From NCBI GenBank assembly GCA_011032825.1, contig JAADJZ010000014.1, positions 372,001 to 436,000 of the forward strand: a DNA stretch of 64,000 nucleotides. Reading direction: 5' to 3'. Below the pieces are notes generated by a model. It searched no databases. It was given only the letters and a program-made list of their open reading frames with translations, and was not told the DNA's origin. Below, in pieces: positions 1 through 9,003 of the stretch. This DNA is from Massariosphaeria phaeospora. Its lineage: Eukaryota > Ascomycota > Dothideomycetes > Pleosporales. The position numbers and the translations under genes were made by a program. How positions within the stretch are numbered: position 1 is the first letter of the stretch; each line of letters starts with the position of its first letter.

Positions 1-457
1 ATCTCGGTGCAGTAGCCGGGTGAGAAGGAGTCTTTGCACTTCGGGCGGCACTAGAGAAGGGATGACTTGCAAACCTACCATTATCAGAGAGATGTATGTG
101 TCTAGTGGGTTTCAGAACGAAAGGGAGGGCACAAAACATGGCGAATACTACATTTGAATCTCCCAAACGGCACACATGGAGGGGACACGCACCTGGTATG
201 TCCTCGATTTCGTACACGGGCACTGAATGCATCGATTGAAGATTCTGGCCGGCAAAAGCCCGAAAAGCAGTGGCCAGTCGCTCGACGTCTATTTCCCTCA
301 GCATAGAGACATGAGCCTTCTTTGCTGCGGACAGGTCGCCGTCTAGATCAATGAGTTCGAGATCTTGGTCGATGTCTTTCAACCTCATCTTCTGGTACTT
401 TTTGTATACATTGCGGATGGCTTCCGGTGGCCGTTGGTGCGGGTCAAGGGACTGCAT
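1..457 (-). CDS. AlkB-like 2OG-Fe(II) dioxygenase, N-terminal part (partial)
   Basis: This is the 5' part of a gene that leaves the window on its left edge. Exon 1 is 457..193 and exon 2 is 74..1, joined by an intron at 192..75 (donor GTGCGT, acceptor GGTAG). The start is the first in-frame ATG, which gives MQSLDPHQRPPEAIRNVYKKYQ. The spliced frame runs through YEIEDIPG and LQVIPSLVPPEVQRLLLTRLLHRD. From memory this resembles the N-terminal region of fungal AlkB homologue 1 proteins, which repair alkylated nucleic acid or demethylate tRNA. The iron ligands (HxD...H) would lie in the missing part, so the catalytic fold is not seen. It is divergent from CDK1 with 439 bp between the two ATGs. 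The gene call is firm; the family call is moderate. Confidence 0.62.
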   Translation of the reverse strand, partial: MQSLDPHQRPPEAIRNVYKKYQKMRLKDIDQDLELIDLDGDLSAAKKAHVSMLREIDVERLATAFRAFAGQNLQSMHSVPVYEIEDIPGACPLHVCRLGDSNVVFAMFCALPFVLKPTRHIHLSDNGRFASHPFSSAARSAKTPSHPATAPR

Positions 458-896
458 GGCGTCAAAGCGATCGGACTGGCCACGGGCAGCTCTCTCCAGC
501 AATGATGAAGCATGTGCCTTGACTGTCTGGGTAGGGCGGTGGCGTGAAATTGGAGTCAGGAACAGAAACAGGGCGGAGGCGGCATCGGTCCTGCGCTAGC
601 GCGTCGGCTCGTCGACGCTTCGCCCGATTGGCTCACGCGTCCAAACGGCCGGGCTGCTCAGCTGCGGCGACGAGTGTTTACGCCGATTTTTATGCACAAC
701 ACATAGCCTCCGCCGCGCTTCCAACCCCGCCAATCTCGACAACTACCCGACTACTAACATACAGACGCGTCGGAGATCAGTCCCTCGGTCCCAAACTCCC
801 TCAACCCTCGCTGAGCCGCCGCCGAAGCGTACCTACAACCGGCTATCTGCCCTGTCTGGCCCGCTTGGTCTCGCACAGGCTCCTCACACGTCCACG
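458..896. promoter_or_regulatory. Divergent promoter region between AlkB-like gene and CDK1
   Basis: This 439-bp stretch separates two start codons that point away from each other, so it must hold both promoters. The half next to CDK1 is rich in C and T (many CCGCC/CCTC runs), which is common upstream of fungal housekeeping genes. No open frame here looks coding and no specific factor site was assigned. Confidence 0.5.
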
Positions 897-2039
897 ATGG
901 AGAACTACCAGAAGATGGAGAAGATTGGCGAGGGCAAGTCTCCCTCCTACCCTGCCCCCGCAGCACACGCGTGAGCTGTCGGCCCGAACAATGCCCCGAC
1001 TGACTTGCCATGGTAGGGACTTACGGAGTCGTCTACAAGGCCCGAGACCTGACCACCAAGGACCAGCGCATTGTCGCGCTGAAGAAGATCCGCCTGGAAG
1101 CCGAGGACGAGGGCGTGCCGTCGACGGCCATCCGCGAGATCTCGCTCCTCAAGGAGATGAACAACCCCAACGTGGTGCGGCTGCTCAATATTGTGCATGC
1201 CGACGGCCACAAGCTGTATCTCGTCATGGAATACCTCGACCTCGACCTCAAGAAATACATGGAGTCGCTGCCGGTCAGCCAGGGTGGACGAGCCAAGCCG
1301 CTGCCCGACGGCCACGGACCCGCGCTGGAGACGCTCGGTCTGGGCCCGGACATGGTTTTGCGGTTCATGAGGGATCTGACCGAAGGTGTGCGATACTGCC
1401 ACTCGCACCGCGTGTTGCACCGCGATCTGAAGCCGCAGAATTTGTTGATTGACAAGGACGGCAACCTCAAGCTGGGCGATTTTGGGTTGGCGCGCGCTTT
1501 CGGAGTGCCCCTGCGGACCTACACTCACGAGGTACGACGGCCGTAGATGCGTGTAGCGAAAAATAACTGACATGTGCAGGTCGTCACTCTGTGGTACCGC
1601 GCCCCAGAGATCCTTCTCGGCGGTCGACAATACTCCACGGGCGTTGACATGTGGTCGGTTGGGTGCATCTTTGCCGAGATGTGCACGCGCAAGCCACTCT
1701 TCCCCGGCGACTCGGAAATTGATGAGATCTTCAAGATTTTCCGGCAAGCATCGCTCTTGATCGCTCACAAACAATCAACTAACGTGCTGCAGTGTTCTTG
1801 GAACCCCGTCGGAACAGGACTGGCCTGGTGTTACGTCTTTCCCCGACTTCAAGCCTTCGTTCCCCAAGTGGGCACGGCAGGAGCTGCGCCGCGTCGTCAC
1901 GGCTCTTGATGACATTGGCTTGGACCTTCTCGACAGCCTCCTCGTGTACGATCCCGCCGGCCGCATCTCCGCAAAACAAGCCATGACACATCCGTACTTC
2001 ACTGGCCAGACCGACATGTACGGCAACGGTTATCATTAG
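897..2039 (+). CDS. cdk1: Cyclin-dependent kinase 1 (Cdc2/CDC28/NimX), 4 exons
   Basis: This is the Ser/Thr kinase that drives G1/S and G2/M when bound to cyclins. Exons are 897..933, 1017..1531, 1580..1743 and 1793..2039, encoding 320 residues. It starts [18 protein letters not shown]; Thr14 and Tyr15, the classical inhibitory pair, keep the standard numbering. Visible landmarks are K35 (VALKK), PSTAIRE (47-53), HRDLKPQN with D149, DFG at 167 and the T-loop YTHEVV with activating Thr182. A roughly 20-residue insert ([20 protein letters not shown] region) precedes the alphaD/E region, as remembered from filamentous fungi. Introns 1 and 3 use GC donors (GCAAGT at 934, GCAAGC at 1744) with normal AG acceptors. 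Intron 3 is 49 nt, so skipping its removal would shift the frame. The PSTAIRE form and the T-loop exclude PHO85 and other CDKs. Confidence 0.95.
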
Positions 2040-2525
2040 TTCGCCGCGATGCCCCGGAGGTTTTCATGGCTGTTATGGAGTTTGACGGAGGCCTGCGACA
2101 GTTTACGCGATGTACGCTCTACGCAGAGGTCCCTATTGTCGTTGGTAAGGCACGGTACGAGCACTGAAAGGTCAGTAATGCGGCGTTAAGGTCAAGCGAG
2201 CTGCTCGGGGTTCTGCATTCAGGGGCGTGGGATAGAGCATCAATCTGGAACCTTGTATCTTGTGCAGTGGGGTACCTTTGCGTCTTGTGACGGCCCTTGT
2301 GATGACCGAAACTTAGCTAACTTGCCGATCTCTAACAACATCAGAACTGGACATGATCACGATATCGAGACGTGGGGGTCCTGTCCAGGTGACAGAAACG
2401 CCAAGAGATGCCCCTCGTCCATAGGGCTGTGGCGAGGGGCACTGAGCAAAACAAAGCCTCGCAGGGCCACCTCAAATACGATCGCTCCCACATCAGCCTC
2501 ACCCACACTCGCTCTGCTACGTCCA
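2040..2525. other. Intergenic, CDK1 3' end to GH18-UBA start
   Basis: This 486-bp stretch has no convincing gene. The frame of the next gene stays open upstream to an ATG at 2253, but the extra residues do not look like a GH18 N-terminus, so ATG 2526 was preferred. Confidence 0.4.
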
Positions 2526-3849
2526 ATGCCACTGGAACCTCCCAAACTGCTCCCGCCGACCGAAGGACCCCGCCTCATTGTCTACCACCAGACATTCCAC
2601 GACTCGGCCGGCAACTACCACTCGCTGCTGCCGCTCCTCACCAACAACACGGGCATCACGCATGTCATCGTGGCAGCAATACATCTGAACGAAGGCCCGG
2701 GGAACATCACATTGAACGACCACAAGCCAGATGATACGCGGTATGAGCAGCTGTGGGGCGAAGTGCGATGGTTGCAGGGCAGCGGCGTCCAGGTCCTGGG
2801 GATGTTGGGCGGAGCGGCCAAAGGCAGCTTTGAGCGATTAAGCGGCAGTGAGGAAGATGTATGCACCGCCCATCTCTCACCTAAAAAGCTGCCCCACGCC
2901 ATGATATCCTGACAGTGCCACGCAGTTCGAAGCATACTACGCCCCCCTCCACGCCCTCATCGCCACCCACGCCCTCTCAGGCCTCGACCTCGACATCGAA
3001 GAAGCCGTCCCCCTCCACACGGCCACGCGCCTCATCTCGCGCCTGCGCGCCGACTTCGGGCCCTCCTTCCTCATCACCCTAGCGCCCGTCGCGACGGCGC
3101 TGCTGCCCGACCCCAACATCCCCGCGCACCTGCGGCCGCCGCGCCCCGTGCTCGCTAGCGGGCCGTCGCCCAACCCGCTGTACCCCACGTTGCCCCACCT
3201 GTCTGGCTTCTCGTACCCGGAGCTCGAGTGCAGCGTCTTCGGCCGCGAGGTCGCGTGGTACAACACGCAGTTCTACTGCGGGTGGGGCGATGCCGCGAGC
3301 ACGCAGTGGTACGACGCCATTGTGGCGGCCGGGTGGCGGCCCGAGAAGATCGTGCTGGGCGTGGTGACGAATCCGGGGAACGGCGCCGGGCATGTTAACA
3401 TCGCGGCGTTGCGCGACGTGTGCGCGAGCTTGCGGCTCAAATATAAGGATGTGGGCAGGGGGTTTGGCGGCGTCATGGGCTGGGAGTACTTCAACTCCGG
3501 CGACTGCGACGCCGACATCGCACACGTCTCGGGTCTGGACCTGCGCAACGAGACGGTGCAAGCAGGCTGGGTATCTGCCCTCGGCCGCGTGCTGCGCGTG
3601 GAAACTCCCCCGCAGCCACAAGCCGGACGGCCAGCGCTGCAAATCTCGCCGGACCGGATCCGCCAGATGTTGACGGGAGGGGAGGGGAGAGAAACGCTGC
3701 CGCTGCCCGCTGCGCCGTGGCCCGACGACACGGTCAACAACCTGGTAGTGCTGGGCTTCTCGCACCACGAGGCAGTTGCGGCGTTGAATGCTACGGACGG
3801 CAATGTGGAGCTTGCGGCGGGGTTTCTGTTTGAGCAGTATCCGCAGTAG
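2526..3849 (+). CDS. GH18 chitinase-like protein with C-terminal UBA domain
   Basis: Exons are 2526..2858 and 2926..3849 with a 67-nt intron (donor GTATGC, branch CTGAC, acceptor CGCAG), giving 418 residues. The body is a TIM-barrel GH18-type protein. The strand-4 motif reads SGLDLDIEE, with D132, D134 and E136 in the DxDxE catalytic arrangement, and the downstream text GGVMGWEYFNSGD matches the late barrel strands. The last ~45 residues (about 372-416: NNLVVLGFSHHEAVAALNAT, then DGNVELAAGFLF) form a UBA-like three-helix ubiquitin-binding module. There is no signal peptide, so the protein should be cytosolic and is unlikely to be a wall-remodelling chitinase. It might act on free or protein-linked chito-oligosaccharides in a ubiquitin-linked route, but that is inference. 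A longer start at 2253 is open but unlikely. Confidence 0.82.
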
Positions 3850-4400
3850 GAGTAGGGGGTCTGGATGGGATGGCATACTTGTAGTCCGCATACCTGGGTG
3901 TGGTATTGCAGGCCTTTACACCATCAATCATCTACGTTCCGCCTCGCCAACTACGTACAGCTCAGCTCAGCGCAGGACAGCTCAGCTCTGGCCCAGCACA
4001 CACCCTCTGGCGCGCTACATCCGCACATCTAGCACTACCTACCACATACCACGCACACCCCCCTGCGCAGATCCATCCATCATCCCCAGGCGTGCCCACG
4101 CTACCCCACCCCACCCCACTTCTCTCCACTCCATCCCACGCACAACCTAGTGGAAACCCCCGACTTGGCGTGGAGTGTCGGTAGCCCTGTCCTCAGTCCT
4201 GTGGAGCCCCGGCGTGTGGGGGTCAGCAAGTAGGCGTGTGACCTAACTTGACCCGACTAATGTTTGGTTTAAGAACAAGCGGTGTGGAACCAGCTGTCGT
4301 GGTCGACCGTCGGCTAGGTACATGGGGCTGTGTTGACTGGGTTACGCGCTGCGCTACGCTGAGCTGCGCTGAGCAGAATACGAAGCGGCCGTCTTACGTC

Positions 4401-4436
4401 GGCGTAGGCGTAGGCGTAGGCGTAGGCGTAGGCGTA
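4401..4436 (+). repeat. GGCGTA hexanucleotide array, six perfect copies
   Basis: Six uninterrupted copies of GGCGTA occupy 36 bp, followed by GTGGTTGTAGTAGT. The array lies in the convergent intergenic region and codes for nothing. It is a likely length-polymorphic microsatellite. Confidence 0.9.
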
Positions 4437-4677
4437 GTGGTTGTAGTAGTCAGATGTCCATAGCACCGCCATCGTCCATCACTCGCGCTTACCGTCTGTT
4501 TGTTTGTAAACAGCAAAGCAAATCAAATCAAAAGAGTCTGCTATGATAATGTAGAAGTTAGAACACATAGGCAGTGCATGCCACCCATCCACGCACCGCA
4601 ACAGGCAATAACAAGCAAAAGCCAAGGATAAGCAAAAGCAAAACCAATACTAATGGCATGGCTTACGCTAAATCTAC

Positions 4678-4716
4678 TAATATATCTATCTATCTATCCA
4701 TCTATCTACATGTGGG
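4678..4716 (+). repeat. CTAT/CCAT tetranucleotide run
   Basis: An imperfect TATC tetranucleotide tract (TATATCTATCTATCTATCCATC and on) in AT-rich intergenic DNA. It is a simple microsatellite with no coding role seen. Confidence 0.8.
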
Positions 4717-5652
4717 GAGGATATAATCCCTATCCCTATCCCATCCATCTACCCATCTACCCAAGTCCAATTAAAAAGTGGAGAAATAAACATAGACAAC
4801 TGTGCTGTCTGACCACCAGCAACAATGTAACAATGTGTTAAACGAAGCTCAGAGGGACGCCGCCACCACTATGGATGCAATACAGTAATCCACCCACCCC
4901 CATACGCCGCTCGATCCCGAGCCGCGAACCAGACAAACAAAAGCCCCAGGGAAAAAACCCCCCATAAACGCCGCGTCCGTGTCCACGTCCAACGAATAAG
5001 ACCCAAAGTGCTGCCTCCCCCGCCTTCGACACCGCAAAAAGAAAACCCCAAAATAAAATACCAGCAAAGACACCCTCGCCATGCAAACCACGCCCGCCCC
5101 CTCCCAACTCAAGCCCCCTCGCTCGCGCTCCTTGGCCTCAACGCCGCACTCGCGGCGAGCACTTGCTTCAGCGCCACAACGGGCTTGAACGCCTCCCTGC
5201 CGCCCTCATCATCCGCCGTCGTCGAGATTCTGCGCGCGAGGCGCCGCGGTGCGGAAGTGAGTCGCGGGACGGTGAGTCGGGCGCCGTAGCGGACGCGGGA
5301 TGCGATGGGGGAGCTGCGGCTCCGGGAGCGGGTTGGGGGGTGCGAGGTCGATGTCGATGACGAGGATGATGTTGATGTTGTTGATGAGGAGGATGAGGAG
5401 GATGTGGATATGGTGGATATGGTGGATGCGGATCGAAGACTGTGCGGCGCGGCGAAGGGGGTTAATTAGGCAGGGGTAAGGTAAAATAAATAGTAAACAC
5501 AACTAGAATGAAGGAAAAGGGTATTTTCAAAACGAAATGAACAGGGGAACCGAATCTATGAGTGGGGATGATGGGACGGCCAAACCGCCGTAATTATGTG
5601 ATCGGAGAAGATAGATATCAGAGTGAAGTGGAGCGTGAGGGCGGCGGTATAA

Positions 5653-7516
5653 TTACCTTCCTTCGTCGCTGCCGCGCGGCGTGTGTCTCCGCGGGCTCGT
5701 CCGTCTGGAGTTCATCACTGTGTTCCGCTGCGTCTCCTCCGTCAACGTATCGAGACTGTGTGCGGGGCTCGGCGTGGAGCGGCCGGAGCGCGGGGTATGG
5801 CTTGGACTGGAGGGTCTGGAGGTAGCGGTTTCGTATGTGGGCAGGTCTGCGAAGACCGGAGTGCGGGCCGGAGTTCGCACGGCCGTGTTATAGGACGGGG
5901 TGCGTGAGAGTGCGACCATGTTGTACTCGCCGCCGTTGGAGAGATAGCCAGATGGGGGAGGATGGGTGGTGTCGTCCGAGTTGCTGTGCGGAGTGCTGCC
6001 CCCTGAGGAGTGCTGTCTCTGTACTGCATAACGGGTGGGCCGGTTGCTCTGGGACATATTCATGTCTAGGTCTTGGAGACGCGTGTGGAGAGCTGATACG
6101 GAAGCGCCACCATCAACATGGGCAACAGCGTTCAAGGACGCCAGATCCTCCACCGAGCCGGACCGGCTATGGCCATAGTAGGGTGTGTTGGCGCCGCTGT
6201 TGGCCCTACTCGCCTGTCCGCCGGGAGTCATAAATCCGCTCGGATCTATATCGTGATAAAGCTCGTCTAATTGATGGAGTCCATACGTCGGAGGTGCGTG
6301 CTGGTTCACCGCGTCCTGTACGGCTTGCTGGGAAAGAATATTGGCGTCCACCACGACGCTCTGGTCCTCATTTGGAGGCAGATTTGGAGAAATAAAGAGA
6401 TGAAGATGATTCTTAACCAGCAACTGGCTGGTGTGTCCTTCTGGATTCTTAAGGTTGACGTATATCCGGAGCTTGTGAGTTATCCGAATATAGTCTGTAT
6501 CCGCCGACTGCCTGCAGATCTTGAGAGACTTGGGCATTTCCAACGCCATTGAGAAACGGTGCGACTCATCGAAGAGCGCATCTGCGTCTTCAACTCCATC
6601 TGGAACAACCTGTGCACAGTCTGCAGGCATCTCTGCCTCCTTGGTAACGACTATCAACTCCTGCAGGTGGCTTGCCCGTCGGCCCGCATAGTTGTCGGCG
6701 AACATCTGGCGCGACTCCAGCACTTCCATTTTGATCGAGGAGATTTCAACCCCTTTCCTAAGTGGTATCAGAACAAAGTTGGCCGTGATATTGGTTCCGA
6801 CAATGTAGTTCTTCTGAGGTACAGTGATCTTGTAGGCTAGCTTGTTTGCCCATAAATCTTCATTGGTTTGGTCCATCGGCATCGCCTCCGTTAGGTCCCG
6901 ACCGAGTGTTCTGATAACGCGGATATGTGTTGCAGCCATCAGCTGTTTGCTCATGTAACCTCTATCCACGGTAGCTTTGAGGTCGTAGACAACATAGTTA
7001 TTCGGTAGTCCCTCGATGCTCTCGTACAGATGGCTAGGCATCTTGAACTTGAATTCCCACTCATGGACTCCCGCGTTGACTTTGTGCGCCTTGTTCTTCG
7101 ACCCATCAACAGGAAATAGGTTCAGAGTATCGACGTGGAAGTAGACCTTTTGGATAACCGGCTGCGGCGATGTGGTGTTGGTAGTGAGCCATCTGTGCGC
7201 CTTGTTAGCTTAGTCCGAAGGTCGTATATGCAGGACACGGGGATTGGTGTCACCGTACGTAGTCTTCCGCGTCCCCCTCAACGTCATTTGTATACTCTTC
7301 AAAGTCGTAGACTCAGGATTGCTCAGCACCAGTCTCCCCGTCAGCTCCGCGCACTGCTCCTCCTGCGGCTCTCCATAGAAGACAACGAACGGCGAATCCG
7401 GCCTACATGTTGAGATTAGCATATGTTTTCATATTCACCCCCAACGGGACCTGCACTCACTTGATCTCCAACACCGTCTTTCCCGTCCCGCCGAAGACTG
7501 CGGGTCGCGAAGGCAT
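5653..7516 (-). CDS. Arrestin-related trafficking adaptor, CreD/ApyA type
   Basis: Exons are 7516..7461, 7402..7259 and 7192..5653; introns are 58 and 66 nt. The product is 579 residues. The arrestin N domain reads PDSPFVVFYGEPQEEQCAEL then TGRLVLSNPESTTLKSIQMT; the C domain follows from about residue 175 to 340. The tail is Ser/Pro-rich and carries two PY-type motifs: PPTY at 367-370, just before GLHQLDELYHDIDPSG, and LPTY at 517-520. These are the usual docking sites for the WW domains of Rsp5/HulA. Proteins of this class recruit the ubiquitin ligase to plasma-membrane permeases and act in carbon catabolite control and drug or 2-deoxyglucose response. The tail layout resembles Aspergillus CreD; the paralogue ApyA cannot be excluded, so no symbol is given. 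Its upstream neighbour is creC. Confidence 0.87.
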
Positions 7517-9003
7517 ACTGACTGCTGCAAGGAAAAACGATTAAGACACAGAAAGCCGCCGCAAAGGGGACAAGAGCATCGGGCCGTAGCGAGCGGCGGG
7601 GCGAGAGGCGGGCGGGCAGTTATGTAGGTAGTGCCGAGTATGTGTGTACGTATCGGCAACCCCCAAAAGAATAATGTCCGCGGGGTGTTTACTGGCGGTA
7701 GGATCGGTATTGGTATGCAGTGAGCGTGGCTGTGAGGGCGTGCGTGTTGCGAGGGCTGAAGGCGTGTGGGATTGGATGCAGTACGTGGAGTTGAGTGAGG
7801 GAGAGAGCAGGCAGGCAGGCAGGCAGCTAGCTGGCTGGATGCTGGCTAGATGATTCGACGCCTCGTCGCGGGCGCGCGCTCTCGAGAACAAGAGGCAGTA
7901 GCAGCGGAGCGTGGGACGACGATGGGATGGCAGCAGCTACGACTCTGGCTATCCGTTCCGCTGCGGGACCGGCGGATTAGCGCGGCTGCTAACGTAGCAC
8001 TGATACGCAGGTGGAGCTCGACTGCAACAAAGAAAAGCTTTCCGATAGCAGACCCGCGAACGGTAGCCTGCTATCGAGAGGGCCCAGCGTTGGTTGGTGA
8101 CTCAAACCTGCGAGCACGGCCGCTTCAACGCGGCTGATGAGATAGCTAAATATAATAGCCTGGATGCTGGGGGGAGTGGCACCAATCCGGGTTCCATGCT
8201 GCAGGGTCTCTTTTGCATGCGCTGCGCTGCGCTGCAATGCGATGCGCTCAGCATGCCATTACCACCGCGATGGGACGAGTCGCTGAAGGTCGCTGTATCC
8301 GCGCACTCGCCACAGCATAGGTCGCCTTCCTGCGCCACCGCAGCATGCACACCGAAACCAAACATGATGCATCGACAACAATCAAAGAAGAACAAACAGC
8401 AGGTGCGTGTGCGGAGAAACAGAAAGCGATAACGTCAGTCGGCCCGGCATCGGACTGGCGTATTTTCGGAAACAAAAACACAGCCGCCCGCCGCACAGAC
8501 GGATCGCCGCCGGTGCCGACTTCTAACTTCTAGCCAAGCACTCCGATATCTGGCCGAGATACGCCGCTCGCTATCTATCTATCGCAAGTGGACATCACAG
8601 TAGATATCGACGACTACATATCCAGCTACCCAGTCCACGAGGCTTGCCTCTGACATCTGTTTGGTCCATTTCTACCGAGCGCGTCTATCCACAACAAAAG
8701 CATCTACTTAGCTTGCTCACTCGCGCGCCCCGTCATACGTACAAAGCCGATGCCTGCACGCACGCGCGCACGCATGCATGTACCAGCAAGCCAAGCAGGT
8801 CAGGGCCGTAGGGCTGAGTGCCGAAAGCATCCACGGCCGCGGGCCAAATCGGATCCGACGCAAATCGCCCGGAAGACCAAACCCAACACTGCACCACGCT
8901 GCTTTCATTCAAAAGGTTTTCGCTCGCATGTGAAAAAGCGTTCTAACCCACGTACCCACCTTATCCATCGCTGCTGCTGTTGCGGTTGCTGCGGTTGCTG
9001 CTG
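7517..9003. promoter_or_regulatory. Arrestin promoter and creC 3' flank
   Basis: This 1.49-kb stretch lies upstream of the arrestin ATG and downstream of the creC stop. It contains a GGCA tandem run (7808..7826), several TATC tracts near 8560-8590 and GC-rich sequence. Short open frames here look random. The creC end of it holds a GCTGCTGTTG-type triplet run (8971..9003), which would be in the creC 3' UTR. Confidence 0.4.
7808..7826 (+). repeat. CAGG tetranucleotide run
   Basis: About five CAGG units in a row in the arrestin upstream region, followed by CTAGCTGGCTGG. A simple repeat without a visible function. Confidence 0.75.

Larger units (their letters stand above)
3850..5652. other. Long convergent intergenic region with simple repeats
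   Basis: The GH18-UBA gene (+) and the arrestin (-) converge here. The stretch holds pyrimidine/purine simple sequence: six GGCGTA units, a CTAT run, and GAT/GAG-rich sequence at about 5350-5430. On the minus strand a frame without ATG is open from about 5470 to a TGA at 5109; it is Ser/Thr-rich and then reads EAFKPVVALKQVLAASAALR. I could find no start or clear splice for it, so it is not called as a gene. Confidence 0.4.

Noticed and set aside
947..1774. 275-codon open frame on the minus strand over CDK1
   Set aside because: It lies fully antisense to conserved kinase exons; the GC-rich codon bias of CDK1 explains the lack of stops.
5109..5471. Minus-strand frame ending in EAFKPVVALKQVLAASAALR
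   Set aside because: The end looks protein-like but the frame has no ATG, is bounded by a TAA upstream and has no clear splice donor partner. It stays possible as the last exon of a small gene but is not supported.
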